Source of the DNA: Candidatus Parcubacteria bacterium
GTDB taxonomy: Bacteria; Patescibacteria; Paceibacteria; UBA9973; UBA918
DNA: 64,000 nt
Assembly: GCA_021731405.1 (NCBI GenBank)
Contig: JAKFXN010000005.1
Location: 185,469-249,468, forward strand
Reading direction: 5' to 3'
Part shown: one piece after another, positions 59,150-64,000 of the stretch
Layout of the letters: every line of letters begins with the position of its first letter
How positions within the stretch are numbered: position 1 is the first letter of the stretch
The notes under the pieces: generated by a model
What the model saw: the letters and a program-made list of their open reading frames with translations, nothing else
Database searches by the model: none
Told to the model about the DNA's origin: nothing
Position numbers and translations under genes: made by a program

Positions 59150-60037
59150 CTAATACCCGTAAATCGAAAAGTGAGATGCTGAAATCCAGTTTCCTAAAAC
59201 CACAATCGATCCAGCTGGGGCACCAGCACTGATAAGACTATTTCTCTCAGCCGCCGTCCTAACCTCATAGACTGGGCGCAGTCCGTTTGCTGTCGCAGCA
59301 TTAATGACACTCACCACCTCGCTGGCAGTCATTCCTCCAGCCTTACTATAGTCGATACAAGTACCATTATTGTGGCATGGACTTCGGTGTGTACGAGTCG
59401 GGGGCATCGCTTCGGTTACCCGAGCTCCAGACACTCCCGCTGCGGCATGGAAAGCTTGTAAACGAGCAGCTAGGTCTGGTGAAATACTACAACTTGATGA
59501 GTTTGAACACGGAATACCAAGTGGAACACATGTCCCACCTGTACAGCCAGTTGGTCGCGGACCTAATGCAGTTGAGGTCGCGGTAGTTGAAGCATTGGCA
59601 GATGACTGTGAATCAGGATCCCCTGCCCATTCAAAAGTCTGAGTCTGCACCATACATTGTACCCGTGCCCACGGACCATAACCGGTAATTTCTCCAGCTC
59701 CACCAGCCAGTGTTCCTCGCAATAGTGTATCTACGATAATCCAAGCGGCAAAAACAATAATGATGCCGATTATCGCGTTAGTAAATTTACTTTTCGCTGC
59801 ATCAAGAGCTGATTGATTTCCTCCAGAAGTAACAAGGCCAAAACCAGCCATCACCATCAGGACTGCAAAAATCACAAACACAATTCCAAAGAGCCAGACA
59901 ATCAAAAGATTCAGAAGCTCAACAAAATTACATGCACTACAATCAACCCCATTACACGTCACAAAGCCACCTTGTGCAGTCACAACGTCAGTTGGTAAGA
60001 CGAGGAGCAAAAGGGCAATAAATAGAATTGATTTCAT
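59150..60037 (-). CDS. VirB2-like pilin domain fused to an M15-like peptidase domain
   Basis: 295 residues. Signal peptide about 1-21; a T4SS-pilin (VirB2/TrbC-like) domain with two transmembrane helices (about 40-70 and 88-107) and cysteines at its start (CNGVDCSACNF). A Ser/Thr linker and a C-terminal domain follow, with H222-x-x-G-x-C-x-D229 and H289 (SASHFSIYG). The latter spacing is that of zinc D,D-/L,D-carboxypeptidases of family M15 (HxxGxAxD...H). TATACT lies 8 nt before ATG 60037. It follows a second pilin-hydrolase fusion by 14 nt. Confidence 0.75.
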   Translation of the reverse strand: MKSILFIALLLLVLPTDVVTAQGGFVTCNGVDCSACNFVELLNLLIVWLFGIVFVIFAVLMVMAGFGLVTSGGNQSALDAAKSKFTNAIIGIIIVFAAWIIVDTLLRGTLAGGAGEITGYGPWARVQCMVQTQTFEWAGDPDSQSSANASTTATSTALGPRPTGCTGGTCVPLGIPCSNSSSCSISPDLAARLQAFHAAAGVSGARVTEAMPPTRTHRSPCHNNGTCIDYSKAGGMTASEVVSVINAATANGLRPVYEVRTAAERNSLISAGAPAGSIVVLGNWISASHFSIYGY

Positions 60038-60051
60038 ATGTACTTAGTATA

Positions 60052-61074
60052 TTACAGTCCCGCAGCAATATTAGTGATATTAGACACATAGTTTCGGGTC
60101 TGTGCGTATGAGTTTGGACCTTCGTTTCGCTCACAGCTAGTCTGACCTGTCCCATAACACCCTGGACTATCCCAAATACACTCCCAGCGACGTAATGCGG
60201 GTTCTTGGCCAACCGCTGGGCAATCAACACTTGGTTGATTGGCGCCCGGTCCACCGTTATAGGCAGCCAGTGCAAGTTCAGTATTGTTGTTGTATCTTGT
60301 AAGAAGCTGATTGTAGTACCGAGCACTAAGCGTGAGATTATACGCATTGTCATTTTGTAGTCGGGCGGCCACCTCAGCGTCCGATAAACCTGAGAGACTA
60401 CTGTCTAAAGTACGTGCGGTACTGACAAGCATCTGCCCACAACCGTACGCTACCCCCGAAGCTGTTGCCGGTCCAACTCTATTTTGGCAATTGCTCGACT
60501 CTTGTGAGATGAGTGCTCGGAGCGTATTAACTTGCGCTGGGTCAGTGATACCTGCTGCCGCAGCGGCTGCAGCGATATCCGCCTGCAGTGATCCAGAGCT
60601 CGTGATAGCTGCCACACGACTTGCGACAGCAGCTGGTGGCAGGGTTGAAGCATTATCACCAGAAGCTGTTGGACGACTCCAAGCCACAGCGTTTGGTTGT
60701 GCAGTACATTGAATTACATTCCAAACACCATAGGTTGTACTATTTAAAATCGCACGTAGTCCCAAGTCCACAAGCATCCAGCCCGCCAGTACAATGACAT
60801 ACCCGATAAGGAGGCTTGATATCATACTCTTGGCTTTTGCTTTAGCACTCGCGTCTCCCGCTGAGACCACCAATCGCAGGCCTGAGACTACAATCAATAT
60901 TGCAGCCACAACTCCCAAGATCATTACCAAATACTGGACCACCGTACTAATAAGCTGTACGACGTGACAGGTCTGACAAGCTTCTTCTCCAGGACCACCA
61001 CAAGGCACCAGACCAGCTGCCATAATAAGCATTGGTGCAGCCATGAGAATAGCGAGAACATAGACTTTCCACAT
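60052..61074 (-). CDS. VirB2-like pilin domain fused to a lytic transglycosylase domain
   Basis: 340 residues. Signal peptide about 1-19, cysteine pair CGGPGEEACQTC, then two transmembrane helices (about 40-62 and 80-102) in T4SS-pilin style. After a linker, an SLT-type lysozyme domain follows, with ISQESSNCQN (catalytic Glu), GVAYGCGQML and LALAAYNGGPGA. The enzyme should cut glycan strands of peptidoglycan. ATG 61074 is preceded by TACTAT 8 nt upstream. Together with 59150-60037 it forms a two-gene unit of membrane-base plus wall hydrolase. Confidence 0.83.
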   Translation of the reverse strand: MWKVYVLAILMAAPMLIMAAGLVPCGGPGEEACQTCHVVQLISTVVQYLVMILGVVAAILIVVSGLRLVVSAGDASAKAKAKSMISSLLIGYVIVLAGWMLVDLGLRAILNSTTYGVWNVIQCTAQPNAVAWSRPTASGDNASTLPPAAVASRVAAITSSGSLQADIAAAAAAAGITDPAQVNTLRALISQESSNCQNRVGPATASGVAYGCGQMLVSTARTLDSSLSGLSDAEVAARLQNDNAYNLTLSARYYNQLLTRYNNNTELALAAYNGGPGANQPSVDCPAVGQEPALRRWECIWDSPGCYGTGQTSCERNEGPNSYAQTRNYVSNITNIAAGL

Positions 61075-61163
61075 ATACAAACATAGTAGCATGGGGGTAT
61101 CTTTGAAAAACTGGTAAGGTGTGGTAATTTGTACGCTACATACGCAAAAAGTATGTGCTAAAC

Positions 61164-61246
61164 GCGTCGGTACTCAAGCGGTCAACGAGGGCAGACTGTA
61201 AATCTGCTGGCATCAGCCTACGAAGGTTCGAATCCCTCCCGGCGCA
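61164..61246 (+). tRNA. tRNA-Tyr (GTA)
   Basis: Class II tRNA. Acceptor GCGTCGG/CCGGCGC with one T-G pair, anticodon stem CAGA/TCTG with loop CTGTAAA (anticodon GTA), long variable arm, T-loop TTCGAAT, and discriminator A. CCA is not encoded. One A-C mismatch in the T stem. A TTGAAA/TAATTT pair at 61103-61130 could be its promoter. Confidence 0.94.
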
Positions 61247-61255
61247 CAAATCAGC

Positions 61256-61283
61256 CACCCCAGAAACGAAAGTTTCTGGGGTG
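61256..61283 (+). terminator. Hairpin after tRNA-Tyr
   Basis: Perfect 12-bp arms CACCCCAGAAAC / GTTTCTGGGGTG with a GAAA tetraloop; the following tract is TTGCTGTTTGT, so termination may be imperfect. It is the core of a longer inverted repeat that includes the tRNA 3' end. Confidence 0.7.
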
Positions 61284-61295
61284 TTGCTGTTTGTA

Positions 61296-61315
61296 GCGCC
61301 GGGAGGGATTCGAAC
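61296..61315. repeat. Inverted copy of the tRNA-Tyr 3' end
   Basis: This 20-nt segment is perfectly complementary to 61226-61245, the T-arm and acceptor 3' strand of tRNA-Tyr, and lies 50 nt downstream of it. Beyond 61315 the similarity stops. Further hairpins follow: GCTGG...CCAGC at about 61321-61342 and GTTAATTTATT...AATAAATTAAC at about 61368-61397. No protein gene is seen in 61247-61518. Confidence 0.88.
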
Positions 61316-61442
61316 GGCGGAGCTGGGGACCCTTTGGGCCAGCGAGCCGTGTCCCGCGGCACTTGTTAATTTATTGACTGAAAGAAAATAAATTAACTTA
61401 GTGACCGTCAGGACGAGTCCCGCGACTAAACGACCTCATATA

Positions 61443-61471
61443 TTGACAAAACACAATTTATAGTGTACCAT
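61443..61471 (+). promoter_or_regulatory. sigma70-type promoter of gene 61519-61746
   Basis: Perfect TTGACA (61443-61448) and TACCAT (61466-61471) with 17-bp spacing; the ~40-nt leader holds a CCTAAT/ATTAGG hairpin and a GGAG ribosome site. Confidence 0.65.
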
Positions 61472-61518
61472 TTTCATATTCCTAATCTTAAATTAGGTAA
61501 TCATTCTTGGAGACAGAA

Positions 61519-61746
61519 ATGAAAGTTTCTTTTCAGCCGACAAAAAAGCAAGCTGAGTGGAAAAAGCGCTTCGCTTTCTTCCCAACCCGCGTGGGGTACA
61601 TAGCACCAGACCAGACCTTGTTTGTCTGGCTCGAAAGCTACTGGGAAAAGGTGGAAGAAAGACCTGCAATGAACTATGTCACACGAAAACCCATTGGCGA
61701 CAGTGCCGAGGTTGTTCCATGGCAAGAAGAACACTGCATGTACTGA
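61519..61746 (+). CDS. 75-residue orphan protein in a Shine-Dalgarno cassette
   Basis: Small soluble protein beginning MKVSFQPTKKQAEWKKRFAF, with aromatic and charged residues throughout (DQTLFVWLESYWEKVEE) and a Cys near the end. No family recognised. ATG 61519 has GGAG 6 nt upstream, a TTGACA promoter and a terminator at 61760-61806. ATG 61507 is in frame but would put the GGAG inside the coding sequence. It is the first of two tandem cassettes. Confidence 0.72.
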   Translation: MKVSFQPTKKQAEWKKRFAFFPTRVGYIAPDQTLFVWLESYWEKVEERPAMNYVTRKPIGDSAEVVPWQEEHCMY

Positions 61747-61759
61747 ACGCACAACGTAC

Positions 61760-61806
61760 CCGCCCAACCGAAAGCCTTCCAGCTTCAGGTCGGGCGGTTT
61801 TCTTTT
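61760..61806 (+). terminator. Terminator of gene 61519-61746
   Basis: CCGCCC-ACC and GGT-GGGCGG arms (one bulge each way), an inner GAA-GC stem, then TTTTCTTTT. Confidence 0.83.
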
Positions 61807-61820
61807 GTCTTGCCTAAACA

Positions 61821-61849
61821 TTGACAAAATATGATAAGTAATGCATTAT
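61821..61849 (+). promoter_or_regulatory. sigma70-type promoter of gene 61898-62227
   Basis: Perfect TTGACA (61821-61826) and CATTAT (61844-61849) with 17-bp spacing, directly after the terminator of the previous cassette. Confidence 0.65.
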
Positions 61850-61897
61850 TTTAATTAGACAATCTCTTCTTTCCATAACCCCAGACAAGGAAACATC

Positions 61898-62227
61898 ATG
61901 AAGTACGGTATTTTCGAACGCGCCATCCGTCAGACACTTGATGGCTCATTCACCATCACCTTTTCCTGCCTGCCCACAATCGCAGACAAAACCACGCCTT
62001 TGATACTGGAAGCAGAAACTGTGGAGTCTGCCGCCGAAAAAGCGGCCGACCTGTTGGCTCTCCTGAGCATCAACACACACTCGATCAAAGGTAATCCGAA
62101 CAGCATCATGGAGTATTTCCCGGATTACTTTGTCGCTCAGTTTGCGACCGAAACAGCTTACAAGTACGACACCAGTTCACTGGCGTACCAAATCAGTAGC
62201 TTCACGGCAGTTCCACGGAAATCCTGA
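61898..62227 (+). CDS. 109-residue orphan protein in a Shine-Dalgarno cassette
   Basis: Soluble protein beginning MKYGIFERAIRQTLDGSFTI, with a strand-helix pattern (LILEAETVESAAEKAADLLALL). No family recognised. AAGGAA lies 5 nt before ATG 61898; its own promoter and terminator (62239-62294) bracket it. Base composition is more GC-rich than the neighbours. It forms a tandem pair with 61519-61746, each a complete transcription unit of about 400 bp. Confidence 0.7.
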   Translation: MKYGIFERAIRQTLDGSFTITFSCLPTIADKTTPLILEAETVESAAEKAADLLALLSINTHSIKGNPNSIMEYFPDYFVAQFATETAYKYDTSSLAYQISSFTAVPRKS

Positions 62228-62238
62228 AGCACCCAACC

Positions 62239-62294
62239 CAGCTCCAGCAGCACGAAGACATCTCCGTCTTCCCTGCCGGAGCTGTTTTCTTTTT
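62239..62294 (+). terminator. Terminator of gene 61898-62227
   Basis: CAGCTCC-GCAG and CTGC-GGAGCTG outer arms with an inner GAAGAC/GTCTTC stem, followed by TTTTCTTTTT. It lies 11 nt past the stop. Confidence 0.9.
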
Positions 62295-62319
62295 ATACAA
62301 AGCCACCCTTCCCATCCTG

Positions 62320-62325
62320 TATACT
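62320..62325 (+). promoter_or_regulatory. -10 element of the GH3 gene (leaderless type)
   Basis: TATACT ends 6 nt before ATG 62332; no Shine-Dalgarno sequence, unlike the two cassettes just upstream. Confidence 0.62.
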
Positions 62326-62331
62326 AGACCT

Positions 62332-64000
62332 ATGAATGAGCGATTTTCGAAAAAGTCTCTGTTTGGAATTACCGCCATTAGCATACTCGCAGCTCTCAGT
62401 ACTGTGTATTTTATTCGGCCAAGTCTCCACACTCCCCCTCCTGAAGTTCCCGAAAATCCTCGCTACCTAGATAATTCTCTTCCTATAGAAGAGCGGGTTA
62501 CTGACCTGATGTCATATATGACACTTGAAGAAAAAATCGGACAGATGACATTACTTGAAAAAAATAGTCTCAAGAAACTGGAAGACATTAGCAGGTATGG
62601 ACTCGGAGGAATGCTCAGTGGCTTTGGTGCACGCCCAGAAGAAAATACTCTAGCTGGTTGGAAAGAGATGGTTGAAGGCTTTGTGGCAGAATCAAAAAAC
62701 TCTAGACTGGGTATTCCAGTACTCTATGGAGTTGATGCTATCCACGGCCACAGCAATGTACTTGGTACAACCATCTTTCCCCACGCCATTGGGCTTGGTG
62801 CTACCGGAGACGCAGCGCTTGTAGAAAAGGTTGCAAGAGCAACTGCAGAAGAAATCAGAGCAACCGGCATCCGCTGGAGTTACTCACCCACGTATGACAT
62901 GCCAGAAGATATTCGTTGGGGTCGGGCATATGAAACATTTTCTGACGATCCAGAACTTGTGAGTAAACTAGGAAGTGCCTACATTGCCGGCCTACAAAAT
63001 GAAACTTCGGACAGCACTTCATCTATAAATATCTTAGCCACACCAAAACACTATATTGGTGTTGGTAGTATGCGGTGGAATACCTCGAGTAATAAAAACT
63101 TTAAAATTGACCAAGGGGCTACTTTACCTGACGAACAACTGCTTCGGACTCATCTTTTGCCTCCATTTAAAAAAGCAGTAGACAGTGGTGCTATGAGTGT
63201 GATGGTTGGACTCAATAGTTGGGGCGACACGAAGCTCGCTGCCTCAAACTATCTTATTGAAGATGTACTCAAAGGTGAGCTTGGCTTCACTGGCTTTGTC
63301 GTATCGGATTGGTACGGCGTCTATGAAATACCAGGCGGGGACTATAAGGCTACAGTCACTGCAATCAACGCTGGTGTAGATATGGTCATGCTCCCCTTTG
63401 CGTATGAAGCGTTTGCCACTGATGTAAAGCGGGCGGTGCGTCGAGGTGAAATCCGTGAAGAAAGAATTAATGACGCCGTGTCACGTATATTAACTGCAAA
63501 ATTTAAGCTTGGGCTGTTTGAAGATACATCCAACCCCGAACTGACTGATGAACAACTAACTGAACACAAAACGCTGGCGCGCGAAGCAGTGGCGAAGTCA
63601 CTTGTCCTCCTCAAGAACGACACGAAAATACTTCCAATTAGACAAACCACTACCATTCGTGTGGCTGGAAGTGCCGCAGATAATATTGGAAGACAGTCTG
63701 GTGCTTGGACGGTGGAATGGCAAGGTATTGATGGCAACTGGTTACCAGGAGTAACCTCTATTCTTGCTGGCATCCGTGAGGTAGCACCAAAGGGTTCAGT
63801 AATTGAGTTTGATGCCAGTGCCAACTTTGCTACAGGCACACCTAAAGCGCGTATCGGGATCGCCGTTGTGGGTGAAGCTCCGTACGCTGAAGGTTGGGGC
63901 GACTCGGAAAATCCATCTTTGAGCCCCGAAGATATTGAGACTATCGCTAAGCTCACTGAAGTGAGTGAAAAAGTGGTAGTGGTACTTGTAACTGGGCGAC
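62332..64000 (+). CDS. Family 3 glycoside hydrolase (beta-glucosidase-like), C-terminus cut by window edge
   Basis: 556 residues visible. Signal anchor about 9-27, then the GH3 TIM-barrel domain: TLEEKIGQMTLLE, GIPVLYGVDAIHGHSNVLG, PTYDMPEDIRWGRAYETFSDD, TPKHYIGVG and the nucleophile Asp at D326 in GFVVSDWYG. The second (alpha/beta sandwich) domain starts near residue 425 (AREAVAKSLVLLKND) and continues past the window, where the acid/base Glu is expected. It is a third glycosidase beside those at 13958-17145 and is exported or anchored outside. It probably releases glucose or other monosaccharides from oligosaccharides. Confidence 0.93.
   Translation, partial: MNERFSKKSLFGITAISILAALSTVYFIRPSLHTPPPEVPENPRYLDNSLPIEERVTDLMSYMTLEEKIGQMTLLEKNSLKKLEDISRYGLGGMLSGFGARPEENTLAGWKEMVEGFVAESKNSRLGIPVLYGVDAIHGHSNVLGTTIFPHAIGLGATGDAALVEKVARATAEEIRATGIRWSYSPTYDMPEDIRWGRAYETFSDDPELVSKLGSAYIAGLQNETSDSTSSINILATPKHYIGVGSMRWNTSSNKNFKIDQGATLPDEQLLRTHLLPPFKKAVDSGAMSVMVGLNSWGDTKLAASNYLIEDVLKGELGFTGFVVSDWYGVYEIPGGDYKATVTAINAGVDMVMLPFAYEAFATDVKRAVRRGEIREERINDAVSRILTAKFKLGLFEDTSNPELTDEQLTEHKTLAREAVAKSLVLLKNDTKILPIRQTTTIRVAGSAADNIGRQSGAWTVEWQGIDGNWLPGVTSILAGIREVAPKGSVIEFDASANFATGTPKARIGIAVVGEAPYAEGWGDSENPSLSPEDIETIAKLTEVSEKVVVVLVTGR

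Noticed and set aside
61296..61420. Second tRNA gene on the minus strand after tRNA-Tyr
   Set aside because: Only the 3' strand of a tRNA is present; the T-stem partner, anticodon arm and 5' acceptor strand cannot be found.
1..64000. CRISPR array or cas genes
   Set aside because: No regularly spaced repeats and no Cas-like protein were found on either strand.
1..64000. Insertion sequences or transposases
   Set aside because: No transposase-like product or IS-type terminal repeats were recognised in any frame.

Overview
The window looks like a chromosome segment of a Candidate Phyla Radiation (Patescibacteria) bacterium, most likely Parcubacteria-like. The reasons are: compact, closely packed genes; many membrane-anchored proteins of unknown function; shortened core proteins (DnaX without its zinc module, a MutY relative without the Fe-S cluster, RelA without ACT, MgtE without its N domain); VirB2-like pilin domains fused to cell-wall hydrolases; and no outer-membrane or LPS genes. 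TGA is used as a stop codon (33716-33718, 13434-13436, 49258-49260), so the genetic code is the standard one and not the Gly-UGA code of Gracilibacteria/Absconditabacteria. The assignment is an inference from gene content; no rRNA gene is present.

Layout. 1-9127: groEL (cut by the window edge)/groES, a stand-alone voltage-sensor protein, secG-peptide-binding protein-RNase J, an MFS carrier, a MutY-like glycosylase and a HAD phosphatase. 9440-13336: cell-surface proteins and a SLC13-type permease. 13345-17145: a six-gene operon with two glycosidases, a DMT-like transporter and three small membrane proteins. 17212-23470: an orphan gene, a YHYH protein, three ATP-grasp ligases, a DsbA-like thioredoxin and a methyltransferase. 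23473-37488: an MgtE-type transporter, a P1B-4 metal ATPase, an M23 endopeptidase, DedA and many small genes, including a frameshifted aldose epimerase. 37604-42212: a secreted protein, then an accessory stretch built around an AIPR-type abortive-infection gene, next to tRNA-Gln and between two 16-bp direct repeats. 42418-49135: phosphatase, dnaX, dacA, dus, ftsQ and serS. 49258-49944: a GC-rich gene for a predicted outer-membrane beta-barrel. 50045-58582: dprA, topA, relA, parB, tRNA-Leu, a polytopic membrane protein and miaA. 58660-64000: tRNA-Trp and tRNA-Tyr, each followed by inverted copies of its own 3' end, two pilin-hydrolase fusions, two small single-gene cassettes and a GH3 glucosidase cut by the window edge.

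Two styles of expression signal coexist. Most genes have a -10 box (TATACT, TATAAT, TACACT) only 4-12 nt before the start codon and no Shine-Dalgarno sequence, so their mRNAs are probably leaderless. This also fixes many starts downstream of the longest ORF. A minority (17212-17772, 34414-34632, 49258-49944, 61519-61746, 61898-62227) have a promoter with both -35 and -10 boxes, a clear Shine-Dalgarno sequence and their own terminator. They look like separately acquired or separately regulated single-gene units.

The observations most worth following up are the pore-less voltage sensor with an Arg-every-third-residue S4 helix, the AIPR operon with a D-QxK nuclease-like signature, the tRNA-Trp/tRNA-Tyr inverted copies, the beta-barrel gene in an otherwise monoderm-looking genome, and the paired pilin-hydrolase fusions.
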